Origin: a bacterium
GTDB lineage: Bacteria; Zhuqueibacterota; Zhuqueibacteria; Zhuqueibacterales; Zhuqueibacteraceae
Direction: 5' to 3'
NCBI GenBank assembly: GCA_023150945.1
Contig: JAKLJX010000008.1
Span: 62,001-126,000, forward strand
DNA length: 64,000 nt
The first letter of the stretch is position 1, and every line of letters begins with the position of its first letter. This document shows, piece after piece, positions 9,628 to 19,505 of this stretch. Made by a program: the position numbers and the translations under genes. The notes under the pieces were generated by a model. The model was not told the DNA's origin. It did no database searches and saw nothing but the letters and a program-made list of their open reading frames with translations.

Positions 9628-9701
9628 GCGGCAGATCCCGCAATGAGATTGCCGCGGACGAGAGGTTGTTGACAGGTATTTTTCACAGGCAGAGACCGTA
9701 C

Positions 9702-11669
9702 ATGAAAAAGTCGCATCAAATCATGCTGCTGGCGTTGGTTCTGGCGGGCGCCGGCATGCTCGGTGACGCACCGATCGCCGCAGCCCAAACGACGAAATGG
9801 GTTGATCAAACGAATGGCAACGACAGCAACGACGGCAACAGCGAGGCGACGGCGTACGCCTCGCTGCAATTCGCGCTCGATCATTCCGTGAGCGGCACGG
9901 CCGCGGCGCGTTCGCTCATCCATGTGAAGGGCGGTGTCCACGGCGCGGCCGGTTTGACGAACCCAAACGGCGCGCGCACCGCGATTCTGATTCGAAACCT
10001 GGACTACGTGACGATTCAAGCCGTGGCCGGGCATTATCCCATGCTGAAGCCGCGCACCGACGGTGTGGTTTCCCTGTCGGCGGTAAATTGCAGGCATCTT
10101 ACCATCGCCGGCCTGATCTCGGTGCAAACCGGGGCGCAGTCCGATCACTGGCAGATGTTCAATGTCCGGGATCTGACGGTGCGCCACTGCGTCTTCGAGG
10201 GCGGCCAGCGCGGCATCAAGTTCTGCACGGCGTTGCGCACGGCCACGCTGGAGCAAAACCTGTTCAACAACATCACGGCGCTCGACACCGGTGATGCGCT
10301 GGAATTCCTGGAGGCCGCGTGCTCCGGCGTCAGGATTCAGGACAATCTCTTTCATGACAACACCCGCCACATTCGCTTGCAGGCGCAGGCCGGCCAGACC
10401 ATCGCTGACTTCGTCATCCGGCGCAATTTCATGATCGGGACGCCCGGCGAAGAGGGCGTGCGCCTGATCGGTGCCCAAAACGTGGTGCTCGAAAACAACA
10501 TCGTGATCTATGCCGCGCAGCAGGGCTTGTTCATCGATGCCGGCTGTCGCAACATCACGGTACGCCACAATACCTTCTACCGGAATCGATTCGAGGCGAT
10601 TCGCACCGCGACCGCGGCGGCGGACATTGTGATCAAGAACAACATTCTCTACGGCAACGGCACCTACGCGGCGCTGGCAGCGCCGGTTTCCTCCCTGCCG
10701 GGCGCAGACTACAATCTGATTTACCACACCGGCAGCGCCACCGAATCCGCCATGCAGCCGGCCGTCACGGCCTTCGGTGCCAACAGCAGAATCGGCAGCG
10801 ATCCGCTCTTTGTCTGCACGATTCGCGGCGAAGAAAACCTCTATTTGCAGGACAACAGTCCGGCGCTGGCAATGGGTGTTGACTTGGGAGTCGGCGAAGA
10901 TATCGAACGATTCCCCCGGCCGCTGCCCCGTTCGACGCGGCCGGACGTGGGCGCCTATGAAAGCCCGCTGCCGCATCCCGCCATTCCCATCATCGCTGTG
11001 ACCCCGGGCGCGCACCATTTCGGCGAATTGAAAATCGGCGCGACCCGCGCGCAGACCATCGTCGTGAGCAACCTCGGCAACCGCGATTTGCAGGTCAGGC
11101 GAAGCGTGCTGGTCGGCGACAATGCCGCGGAGTTTGCGCTTCTGAGCGGCAAGGCGCCGTTCACGCTGGCGCCCGGAGCGTCACGTGAGCTGGCGATCGG
11201 CTTCACGCCCAAATCACTCGGCGCGAAGAGTGTCACCCTCGAACTGCATTGCGATGATCCGGACCATAGCCCGTTTCTGGTGCGCTTGTCCGGCGTAGGC
11301 GGCCTGCCCGGCCTGGCCGTAGCGGTCGAGCACAACGACAGCAAACAAGTGCCAGCCGGCTTTGTGTTGGAACAAAACTATCCCAATCCCTTTGGCTGCG
11401 GGCCGGCCTCGCTGGTTTCCGAGCCGGAGAATTCCCACACCACGATTCGCTTTACCCTGCCCACCACCGCACAAGTTACGCTGCAGGTTTTCGATGCACG
11501 GGGAGCGTTGGTCACGACGCTGGTGGCGGGGAGGTTCACTGCCGGCCGCCATGAGCTCCGGTGGCACGGCAGAAATGTCCACGGCCAGCCGCTGGCCAGC
11601 GGCATGTATTGCTACCGGCTTACCGCCGGCCGTTTTTCACAAACCAGGCAGATGCTGCTGGTGCGCTAG
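9702..11669 (+). CDS. Secreted right-handed beta-helix protein with ASH domain and C-terminal sorting domain
   Basis: 655 residues from ATG 9702; the longer upstream frame lacks a signal sequence. The signal peptide ends IAAAQ. Residues ~30-423 are a parallel beta-helix of the DUF1565/pectate-lyase-like type (VDQTNGNDSNDGN opening, repeated VIRRNF, VLENNIV, ITVRHNTFYRN coils). Residues ~425-536 are a choice-of-anchor/ASH immunoglobulin-like domain (IIAVTPGAHHFGELKIG). Residues ~553-655 are the type IX-like sorting domain, EQNYPNPF to LLVR, but with an unusual ~17-residue insertion after NPF. Such helices bind or cleave acidic or acetylated glycans; no lyase catalytic residues can be assigned. 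It is a paralog of the helix modules in the next gene. Confidence 0.85.
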   Translation: MKKSHQIMLLALVLAGAGMLGDAPIAAAQTTKWVDQTNGNDSNDGNSEATAYASLQFALDHSVSGTAAARSLIHVKGGVHGAAGLTNPNGARTAILIRNLDYVTIQAVAGHYPMLKPRTDGVVSLSAVNCRHLTIAGLISVQTGAQSDHWQMFNVRDLTVRHCVFEGGQRGIKFCTALRTATLEQNLFNNITALDTGDALEFLEAACSGVRIQDNLFHDNTRHIRLQAQAGQTIADFVIRRNFMIGTPGEEGVRLIGAQNVVLENNIVIYAAQQGLFIDAGCRNITVRHNTFYRNRFEAIRTATAAADIVIKNNILYGNGTYAALAAPVSSLPGADYNLIYHTGSATESAMQPAVTAFGANSRIGSDPLFVCTIRGEENLYLQDNSPALAMGVDLGVGEDIERFPRPLPRSTRPDVGAYESPLPHPAIPIIAVTPGAHHFGELKIGATRAQTIVVSNLGNRDLQVRRSVLVGDNAAEFALLSGKAPFTLAPGASRELAIGFTPKSLGAKSVTLELHCDDPDHSPFLVRLSGVGGLPGLAVAVEHNDSKQVPAGFVLEQNYPNPFGCGPASLVSEPENSHTTIRFTLPTTAQVTLQVFDARGALVTTLVAGRFTAGRHELRWHGRNVHGQPLASGMYCYRLTAGRFSQTRQMLLVR

Positions 11670-11727
11670 CGCCGGCATTCTTCTGTATCATTCAATCACT
11701 GTTTTCATCCCGTCAGGAGGATATCCC

Positions 11728-14700
11728 ATGAAAACACGACGTATGCCTTTCGCGCTGACTGCCGTGTTGGCGCTCGCGTTGGCAGCCGGCGGCGCTGAAA
11801 CGGCCGCAGCACAAACGACCAAGTGGGTCGATCAAATCAACGGCAGCGACAGCAACAACGGCAACACCGAAGCGACGGCCTATGCCAGCCTGCAGACGGC
11901 CCTCAACAATTCTCAAAGCGGGACTGCCGCCACCCGTTCGCACGTCTATGTGAAGAACGGCACCTATGCCGCGGCGGGACTGGTAAATCCCGGCGGCACC
12001 AGCACCGCCGTCTTGATTCAGAATCTGGATTATTTGACCATTCAAGCGGCGCCGAATCACGCGCCGCTGATTCAACCGGCGACCGCGGGCATGGTCTCTG
12101 TGTCGGCCGTCAATTGCCAGCATCTCATCATTGACGGCCTCGCTTCCGATCAGACCGTGGCGCAAGCCGACAACTGGCAGGTGTTCGACGCCCATGATCT
12201 GACCGTGCGCAACTGCAGCTTCACCGGCGGGCAGCGCGGCCTCAACTTCAGCACGACGCTGAACAACGTGATCGTGGAAAAAAGCACCTTCCAGAACATC
12301 GCACTGCTCGAAACCAGCGATGCGCTGGAATTTCTACGAGCCTCCTACAGCAACGTCACCATTCAGGACAACACGTTTTTGAACAACAAACGCCATATTC
12401 GCCTGCACGAACAAACCGGCAACACCATCGGCAATTTCACCATTCGCCGCAATCTGATGAACGGCACGAGCGGCGAAGAGAGCCTGCGCTTGATCGGCGC
12501 CGCGGACGTGGTCATCGAGAACAACGTGGTGATGCACAGCGCCCAGCAGGGCCTTTACCTCGATGCGGGCTGCAGCAACATCACGGTGCGGCACAATTCG
12601 TTTTACCAAACCGGCTTTGAAACCATCCGCACCAAACTCACCTCAGCCGACATGGTCATCAAGAACAACATCTTCTACTGCAACGGCACGCATGCGGCGC
12701 TGGCCGCGGCGCTCGCGCCCCTGCCCGGCGAAGATTACAATCTCATTTTCAACGCCGGAACCATGACGGAAACGACGGCACAGCCCGCGGTCACGGTTTG
12801 GGGCGCACACACCCAAAGCGGCGTCAATCCGCTGTTCGTGAGCACGATTGCAGGCAGCGAAGACCTGCATCTGCAGAGCGGCAGTCCGGCTCTCGGCGCC
12901 GGCCTCGATTTGGGCGTCGCCAGCGATTACGGCAATGCCGGCCGGCCCCAGCCGGCCGCCTCCAATCCGGATTTGGGCGCATATGAAAACTCCCGCGCCA
13001 CGCCGGACAATGGCAGCGCAAACGGGGCCATCAAAATCATGCCGCTGGGCGATTCCATCACACAGATGTATACCGATCACGACAGCTATCGCCGGCCGTT
13101 GTGGTTCCTGCTGCGCGACGGCGGGTTCAACGTCGATTTCGTCGGCAGCCAGAATGTCAACAAAGGCGGACCGCCGCCGCATGCGGATTTCGACATGGAT
13201 CACGAAGGCCATTCCGGCTGGCGCACCGATGAAACTCTGGCCTCCGTTGGCGGCTGGGCCAGAACCTACCGGCCGGACGTCGTGTTGATCCATCTGGGCA
13301 GCAACGACGTGTTTCAATACCAGAGCAACAGCAGCACCATCACCGAGCTGGGCCAGATCATCGACACGCTGCGCGCGGTGAATCCCACCAGCAAAGTCCT
13401 GCTCGCGCAGATCATTCCTTCCATCTACAATGCCACGGACATCGTTGACCTCAACCAGCGCATGCCGGCGCTGGCGGCCTCGAAAAACACGCCGATCTCA
13501 CCGGTCCTCGTCGTCGATCAGTGGACGGGATTCAGCGTGAATCAGGATATGTATGACGGCGTGCATCCCAACGATAGCGGCGATCAAAAACTGGCGAACA
13601 AGTGGTATGCGACGCTGGCGGGGGTGTTGAGCCATGCCACCACGAAGTGGGTCGATCAACTCAACGGCAGCGACAGCAATGACGGCAACCGCGAAACCAC
13701 GGCTTATGCCTCGCTGCAGTTTGCTCTCGAACAGTCGAAAAGCGGCAATGCCTCCGCCCGTTCGCTGATTTATGTGAAGAACGGCACGTATGGCACGGCC
13801 GGCTTGACCAACCCGGCCGGCGTCGCGACGGCGGTCCTGGTGCAGAATCTGGACTATCTGACGATTCAGGCTGCGCCCGGCCATTCCCCCACGATCAAAC
13901 CGGCGGCCGCCGGCACGGTATCCTTGTCCGTGGTGAACTGCGACCATTTGATCATCGACGGCCTGGCCTCCGATCAATCCCTGGCGCAGGCCGACAACTG
14001 GCAGGTGTTCGATGCCAACGATGTGACGGTGCGCAACTGCACCTTCGCCGGCGGCCAGCGCGGCATCAAGTTCAGCGCGACGCTGACCACGGCGCTGGTG
14101 GAAAAGTGCACGTTCAAGAACATCGCGCTGCTCGCCACCAGTGACGCGCTGGAATTTCTGCAGGCTTCCTACCACGGGGTGACCATTCAGGACAACACGT
14201 TTCAAAACAACATGCGCCATCTCCGCCTGCATCTGCAAACGGGCAACACCATCACCGATTTCACCATTCGCCGCAATGTCATGAACGGCACGAGCGGCGA
14301 AGAGAGCCTGCGGCTGATCGGCGCCACCAATGTCGTGATCGAGAACAACGTGGTGATGAAGAGCGCGCAGCAGGGGCTTTACGTCGATACCGGCTGCAGC
14401 AACATTACCGTGCGCCACAATTCGTTCTACCAAACCGGCTTTGAAACCATCCGCACCAAACTCACCTCCGTCGACATGATCATCAAGAACAACATCTTCT
14501 ACGGCGACGGCGCCCACGCCGCGCTGGCCGCGCCCCTTTCGCCTCTGCCGGGTGAAGATCACAACCTCATTTTCAACACCGGCACCGTGACGGAAACGGC
14601 CGCGCAACCGGCGGTCACGGCCTTCGGCATGAACAGCAAAACCGGCAGCGATCCGTTGTTTGTGAGCACCGTCGCCGGCGCGGAAGATTTGCATCTGCAA

Positions 14701-16245
14701 AGCAGCAGTCCGGCGATTGCGATGGGTGTGAATGTGGGCGTGGGAGACGATCTTGACCGCGGCGCGCGGCCGCAACCGGCGGCGACCAATCCCGAGGTGG
14801 GCGCTTATGAAAGCGCACTGCCGGTGGTGTCAACGCCGGATATCGCCGTGAACCCGGCGGCCATGAACCTGGGCGAAGTGACGATCGGCTCCAATGCCTC
14901 GCAGACGCTGGTGGTGAGCAATGCCGGTAGTGCTGCGTTGCAGGTCACGGCCACCAGCCTGACCGGCAGCCATGCCGGCGAATTCACGATCGCGAGCGGC
15001 GGCGCACCGTTCACGCTGGCACCGGCGGCGACCCACAACCTCGTGTTGCGCTTCACGCCGGCCTCGGCAGGCGCCAAGAGCGCGAATTTGAATTTGACCA
15101 GCAACGATCCGGATGAAAATCCCCTGGTGGTGGCGGTGACCGGCAACGGGCGTACGCCGCCCGCCAGCGCCTATGTTCTGCTCGCCGACAACAAAATTCA
15201 GGTCAAGGGGCAGAAGCCGTCGAATGGCAACGTTCACTCCAACAATGAACTGCTCTTCGACGCCGGCAATCCCAGCACGCACACCGGCAATCTGACATCG
15301 GTGGGAAAGACGACGATCAAGAGGAACAACACGATTCAAGGCAATGTCAGGGCGGGCGGCGCGCTGGTGACCGAAAACAACGTCACCATCACCGGTGCGG
15401 CGAACGGCAACATGGCGGTGGCATGGGTGACGCTGCCCACACTTTCCTTCTCCGCGGGTACCGAGAAGATAGCGGTCGCCAAACACCAGAGCCTGAGCCT
15501 GGCGCCGGGTTACTATGGCGATACGCGGGTGGACAACGACGCCACCTTGTTCTTGCGAACTGGCGAGTATTTCTTCAAGAATTTCGAAGTGAAGGATCGC
15601 GCCGTGCTGGCGATTGATGTGACGAACGGGCCGGTGAAGATCAATGTCGCGGCGGCCCTGAATTTCAGAAATTCCGCGGAAATGACCATTTCGCCGGACG
15701 GCGACGATGGCAGCAGCCTGGTCACGTTCAACAGCAAGGGCGCCGTCATGCTGGAGGACAACGTGATCATCCTGGGCGCGCTGGTTGCTCCCGTCAAGCG
15801 CGTCACCCTCGGCAAGAATGTCTTCTTCAAAGGCTCGATCACAGCCCGGGAAATCATCATCGGAGACAACGCCACGTTCTTGTATCACACTGCCGCAGGC
15901 GCGCCGCCCAAGGCCAGTGCCGCCGAGCCCCAAACGCCGCAAGCAACGGAACAATCCGGCGTGGTGAAAGGCTATGAGCTGGCGCAGAACTATCCCAATC
16001 CCTTCAACCCGAGCACGACCATTCAATTCAGCCTTCCGAGTTCTGAACAGGTGACGTTGCAGATTTTCGACATGCGCGGCGCATTGGTGAAGACGCTGGT
16101 CGCGGGAATCCTCACTGCCGGCAGCCACCAAGTGCGGTGGAACGGCACCAACAAAAATGGCGAACACGTCGCCAGCGGCATGTATCTGTATCGCATTCAC
16201 GCCGGCGATTTCGTACGGACCAAGCAGATGTTGCTGGTGCGCTGA
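11728..16245 (+). CDS. Giant secreted protein: beta-helix, SGNH esterase, beta-helix, ASH, bactofilin-like helix, sorting domain
   Basis: 1505 residues; AGGAGG at 11715-11720 fixes the start at 11728, although the frame is open back to 11362. After a signal peptide (ending TAAAQ) come: beta-helix 1 (~31-430); an SGNH hydrolase domain (~435-635) with Ser443 in GDSI, Gly524 and Asn526 in LGSND, Asp610 and His613 in DGVHPND; beta-helix 2 (~637-1030), a near copy of helix 1; an ASH domain (~1036-1140); a polymer-like beta-helix (~1148-1388, KTTIKRNNTIQGNVRAGG); and a QNYPNPFNPSTTI sorting domain. The catalytic set is intact, so an extracellular carbohydrate esterase held between two glycan-binding helices is a fair reading. 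Helices 1 and 2 and the upstream protein derive from one module. Confidence 0.88.
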   Translation: MKTRRMPFALTAVLALALAAGGAETAAAQTTKWVDQINGSDSNNGNTEATAYASLQTALNNSQSGTAATRSHVYVKNGTYAAAGLVNPGGTSTAVLIQNLDYLTIQAAPNHAPLIQPATAGMVSVSAVNCQHLIIDGLASDQTVAQADNWQVFDAHDLTVRNCSFTGGQRGLNFSTTLNNVIVEKSTFQNIALLETSDALEFLRASYSNVTIQDNTFLNNKRHIRLHEQTGNTIGNFTIRRNLMNGTSGEESLRLIGAADVVIENNVVMHSAQQGLYLDAGCSNITVRHNSFYQTGFETIRTKLTSADMVIKNNIFYCNGTHAALAAALAPLPGEDYNLIFNAGTMTETTAQPAVTVWGAHTQSGVNPLFVSTIAGSEDLHLQSGSPALGAGLDLGVASDYGNAGRPQPAASNPDLGAYENSRATPDNGSANGAIKIMPLGDSITQMYTDHDSYRRPLWFLLRDGGFNVDFVGSQNVNKGGPPPHADFDMDHEGHSGWRTDETLASVGGWARTYRPDVVLIHLGSNDVFQYQSNSSTITELGQIIDTLRAVNPTSKVLLAQIIPSIYNATDIVDLNQRMPALAASKNTPISPVLVVDQWTGFSVNQDMYDGVHPNDSGDQKLANKWYATLAGVLSHATTKWVDQLNGSDSNDGNRETTAYASLQFALEQSKSGNASARSLIYVKNGTYGTAGLTNPAGVATAVLVQNLDYLTIQAAPGHSPTIKPAAAGTVSLSVVNCDHLIIDGLASDQSLAQADNWQVFDANDVTVRNCTFAGGQRGIKFSATLTTALVEKCTFKNIALLATSDALEFLQASYHGVTIQDNTFQNNMRHLRLHLQTGNTITDFTIRRNVMNGTSGEESLRLIGATNVVIENNVVMKSAQQGLYVDTGCSNITVRHNSFYQTGFETIRTKLTSVDMIIKNNIFYGDGAHAALAAPLSPLPGEDHNLIFNTGTVTETAAQPAVTAFGMNSKTGSDPLFVSTVAGAEDLHLQSSSPAIAMGVNVGVGDDLDRGARPQPAATNPEVGAYESALPVVSTPDIAVNPAAMNLGEVTIGSNASQTLVVSNAGSAALQVTATSLTGSHAGEFTIASGGAPFTLAPAATHNLVLRFTPASAGAKSANLNLTSNDPDENPLVVAVTGNGRTPPASAYVLLADNKIQVKGQKPSNGNVHSNNELLFDAGNPSTHTGNLTSVGKTTIKRNNTIQGNVRAGGALVTENNVTITGAANGNMAVAWVTLPTLSFSAGTEKIAVAKHQSLSLAPGYYGDTRVDNDATLFLRTGEYFFKNFEVKDRAVLAIDVTNGPVKINVAAALNFRNSAEMTISPDGDDGSSLVTFNSKGAVMLEDNVIILGALVAPVKRVTLGKNVFFKGSITAREIIIGDNATFLYHTAAGAPPKASAAEPQTPQATEQSGVVKGYELAQNYPNPFNPSTTIQFSLPSSEQVTLQIFDMRGALVKTLVAGILTAGSHQVRWNGTNKNGEHVASGMYLYRIHAGDFVRTKQMLLVR

Positions 16246-16692
16246 CCGTTCGCCGGTCCTGATGTCCACACTGCCGCTGCCATTCTTGCTCTTGCCCGCT
16301 GGGTGGGGTTTGCCCAAGCGGGCAAGAGTTTGAGCAGACGCGGCGCAGAATTCCATAGCCGTGTCAACAAACTGGAGCGCTGCCAATGAGAACAGACAGA
16401 GTGATCGCGGGGGTGAGTACCACGCTGCCCAAGTCATGCCCGCGCTCGCGGGCTGGATATTTTTTGACGAAGGCAAGGCGCGCCGCGCGCCACAGCAGCA
16501 GCCGGCCAGGCGACCTCGGACTGAGCCTGATGAGTGTTGCGCGCCGGCAGCAAGCGAAGGAACCAGAGAAAGGAAGTGGTTTACTGCTGCAGCGCCAACT
16601 CCGGCACGGCAGCGGGCTTCGTTCAACCCTGGCCGCTTGCACGGGCCTCTGCATTGATCCGCTGCCAGCTTTTGACGCGGTGAAACTTCCTC
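16246..16692. other. Intergenic region between convergent genes
   Basis: It contains the hairpin at 16291-16328 and a smaller stem at 16438-16453 (GCCCGC against GCGGGC) followed by a run of six T at 16460-16465. The frames crossing this stretch have no domain or start signal. No gene is called. Confidence 0.5.
16291..16328. terminator. Hairpin downstream of the giant beta-helix gene
   Basis: CTCTTGCCCGC pairs with GCGGGCAAGAG, and an inner TGGG/CCCA extends the stem. It begins about 45 bases after the stop. No clear T tract follows. Confidence 0.55.
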
Positions 16693-17112
<420 letters not shown>

Positions 17113-17210
17113 ATCTTCCCGTTCTCATATTCAGGTGAAAGACCCGCCGAGCATAGGCTTGGCCCACGATCAAAGAAGAAAACAATGCGCTGAACTGGCC
17201 GCCACGCTGC

Positions 17211-17732
17211 TCATCCGTTCAGCACTTTGGCAATGGCTGTGATGGTATGCCAACTACGCGTCGTGGCCGGCACGCCGAAAATTCGATCCAACTGGCCCAG
17301 GTAGCCGATCACTTTCATGTCCCGCCGGTATGTGCCGAAAACGAACCGGCCCTCGCGCGCGAGAACTTTCAGCAGCCATTTGCCGCGGGCAGGAAAAGTC
17401 ATCGGCAGACTTGGTGACTGCGAGGGAACTCGCGTCAGAATGCTTACGAATCGGACGAGATCGGCACGCGCCGGCAGTGTCGCGAATGCCTCGTGAGACA
17501 ACAGCCGGATGATGTCCCGGCCCTGGCAGATGGTGATCGCGGCAGCGAAAGGAAGCCGGCGTGCGATCTCCGCACGCAGTTGCGTGCGGCTGACGGGCTG
17601 CCGGATCACAAACGTGCCGGTTGCGCCCAGGTTGACGGCGTCAAGGTGGTGCAGTTGTTTCGCCAGCAAAGTCGGCCGAAAGGTTCTGTGGCCGCCAACG
17701 TTGAGACCTCTCAGAAAAACGACGAGTGCCAT
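17211..17732 (-). CDS. DUF1697 family protein
   Basis: 173 residues from the ATG at 17732, chosen because GGGAG lies 7 bases ahead and because the family begins with the xxVFLRGLNVGG signature, seen here at residues 4-13. A further family mark is LGATGTFV near residue 33 (usually LQSGNVVF). DUF1697 proteins are small cytoplasmic alpha/beta proteins without a known reaction. The C-terminus (RSWHTITAIAKVLNG) matches the usual NWxTxxKLxxL ending. Confidence 0.85.
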   Translation of the reverse strand: MALVVFLRGLNVGGHRTFRPTLLAKQLHHLDAVNLGATGTFVIRQPVSRTQLRAEIARRLPFAAAITICQGRDIIRLLSHEAFATLPARADLVRFVSILTRVPSQSPSLPMTFPARGKWLLKVLAREGRFVFGTYRRDMKVIGYLGQLDRIFGVPATTRSWHTITAIAKVLNG

Positions 17733-17892
17733 GAGTTGACTCCCACGGTAGATTCCTGCGCCGGCACGGCAAAACCCAACGCCGGGCACCGGCTCAAGCG
17801 TCGAGGCCCGTGCTCAGTTCTCGCCCTGCTTTCGAAATTGCGGTTGGATATTGCCAAAACGTCGCGACATAGTCAAGCGGGAATCCATCTGA

Positions 17893-18325
17893 TGCCATAA
17901 GGCGCTCACAGTCAGAATAAAATTCTGAAAGATCCTGGACCACAAAGCAAACGCTTGCCCCGCGGAGCCGCGGAGAGCGCGGAGTTGCCAAATCAAAAAG
18001 CCTTTCTCCGCGTTCTCGGCGCCTTGGCGGTGAGCTTTTGCCTTCTACAGTCAGAATAAAATTCTGAAAGATTCCTGACCGCAAAGCAAACGCTTGCACC
18101 GCGGAGCCGCGGAGAGCGCGGAGTTGCCAAACCAAAAAGCCTTTCTCTGCGTTCTCAGCGACTCTGCGGTGATCTTTTGCCTTCTACAGTCAGAATAAAA
18201 TTCTGAAAGATCCAAGCCCACAAAGCAAACATCTGCGCCGCGGAGCCGCGGAGAGCGCGGAGTTGCTGCATCAAGAAGCCTTTCTCCGCGTTCTGCGCGC
18301 CGTGGCGGTGAGTTTTTGAGGTGAA
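17893..18325. repeat. Tandem triplicate 139-bp non-coding repeat
   Basis: Three direct copies begin at 17909, 18048 and 18187 (period exactly 139). Each carries CAGTCAGAATAAAATTCTGA, then CACAAAGCAAAC, the GC core CCGCGGAGCCGCGGAG and a tail GGCGGTGAGC. The left end is preceded by GCCATAAGGCGCTCA, which also starts dispersed single copies at 24880-25016 (inverted) and 60919-61060. There are no spacers, so this is not a CRISPR array. All frames are repetitive and without a domain. Confidence 0.9.
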
Positions 18326-18500
18326 TGGCACGGCAGTGTGCCCCAATCTTCACAGGATCCTTACTGGATGACACTTGGATGACAGTGGTGGTGGATACCT
18401 CGTGCGAGGCAACAGTGTACGAATCGGCCTTATTGCTGCCCGTAAGGTTTCAGAATTCAACTTGTCTGAAGTTCGGAATAGAGCATGACGCTGGCGAAAC
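18326..18500. repeat. Right part of a ~300-bp dispersed element (copy 1)
   Basis: The stretch from ATCTTCACAGGATCCTTACT to about 18480 matches 61086-61216 with scattered substitutions, and in both places it directly follows a 139-bp unit. The element is therefore about 300 bp, and in this copy its left half has been triplicated. A 40-codon frame is open in both copies, but the base differences there are nearly all replacement changes, which argues against coding. Confidence 0.75.
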
Positions 18501-18618
18501 GATCCCGCCCGCGAAGATGTTTTGGCGCAAGCGGCCTGCTTGCCTTCGTTCGCAGGCTTGAAACCGGCGTTGTGCCATTCGGGAAATGATCATTCTGGAA
18601 AGGGAGTGATGAACTTTC

Positions 18619-18756
18619 GCCACGGATCGACACGGATTGCCACGGATGAAGCCCAAACACGAAATCCATGAGAATCCGTGTTCATCCGTGGCCTAGGCTT
18701 TAGTCACTCAAAAGCGTTTACCCTCAGTTGGTACTCCCAGCGACTTGATACCGCGT
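18619..18756. repeat. 138-bp direct repeat, copy 1 (CACGGAT type)
   Basis: It starts GCCACGGATCGACACGGATT, contains an inverted partner (ATCCGTGTTCATCCGTGGC) and ends GATACCGCGT. The second copy at 18793-18930 differs at only a few bases. The CCACGGAT/CACGGAT core could fold into a long imperfect hairpin. Confidence 0.9.
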
Positions 18757-18792
18757 TAAGTTTCTGGGAAGGAAGGGAAGCGAGGAGCATTA

Positions 18793-18930
18793 GCCACGGA
18801 TCGACACGGATTGCCACGGATGAAGCCCAAACACGAAATCCATGAGAATCCGTGTTCATCTGTGGCTCAGGCTTTAGTCACTCAAAAGCGTTTACCCTCA
18901 GTTGGTACTCCCAGTAACTTGATACCGCGT
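18793..18930. repeat. 138-bp direct repeat, copy 2 (CACGGAT type)
   Basis: Near-identical to 18619-18756, offset by 174 bases, with the same internal inverted partner and the same TTGGTACTCCCAG segment near the end. The high identity implies recent duplication. Confidence 0.9.
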
Positions 18931-19505
18931 CAATGCCTTAGTAGTCAAATTTGTGCAAAAAAAGCAAAGATTTTTTCAAGGAGTGCCATTTTGATCTGTG
19001 TTTACACGGGTTTCGTAACACTTTTTCAAATCTCCAACTTTTGAGATTCTTGCTAAAAGAATTCACGCAAAGATGCAGAGCCGCAAAGGCCCGCAAAGGT
19101 TTTTCAATCATTTGTTCTCTTCATGAAAGTCTGAAGTCAAGATTTTCTTTGCGTATCTTTGCGTCTTTGCGTGAGCTGTTGTTTTTCTTTTTTGGTTGCG
19201 GCTCGTTGTGTTTCTGGGAAGTAAACTCGAGTCTTTTCTTTGCGCGCCTTCGCGGTGAGCTTTTGCCTTCTTTGGTTCCGGCTCGTACGGGTTGGGGAAG
19301 ACGGAGGTCACGTTTTCCTTTGCACCCTTTGATGCCTTGGCGAGCGCTTCTGCCTGCTTTGGTTCCGGCACAGTCGGGTCATGAAGTGAACTCGTCGCGC
19401 GACCGGCGCTTGCTTTTCTCATTGAATTCTGCATATTGATTTCACGCCCCGAATGCAAGATCGGCTTCTGCGGCCTCGAACGAATTGCGCTTTGCGGGAG
19501 TTGCC
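18931..19505. repeat. AT-rich region with degenerate GCAAAG and TTTGGTTCCGG repeats
   Basis: Around 19066-19100 there are CGCAAAG units, and around 19149-19173 their inverse (CTTTGCGT), forming an inverted repeat. Three degenerate ~85-bp units then carry TTTGGTTSCGGC at 19191, 19271 and 19358; a related unit lies at 24505-24535. A 162-codon frame runs through here but is built only of repeat sequence. The promoter of the GH172-type gene probably lies at the right end. Confidence 0.65.

Noticed and set aside
11362-11727. Longer N-terminus for the giant beta-helix protein
   Set aside because: It would overlap the end of the upstream gene in another frame; a strong AGGAGG and a signal peptide mark the start at 11728.
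17893-18325. Possible CRISPR array
   Set aside because: Units are 139 bp, adjacent, without spacers and without cas genes.
18325-18561. 78-codon frame also partly open in the second copy of the repeat at 61070
   Set aside because: In the shared 40 codons almost every base difference changes the amino acid and there is no ribosome-binding site, so the similarity is at DNA level only.
18951-19439. 162-codon frame in AT-rich spacer
   Set aside because: Made entirely of degenerate tandem repeat units that also occur in non-coding spacers.
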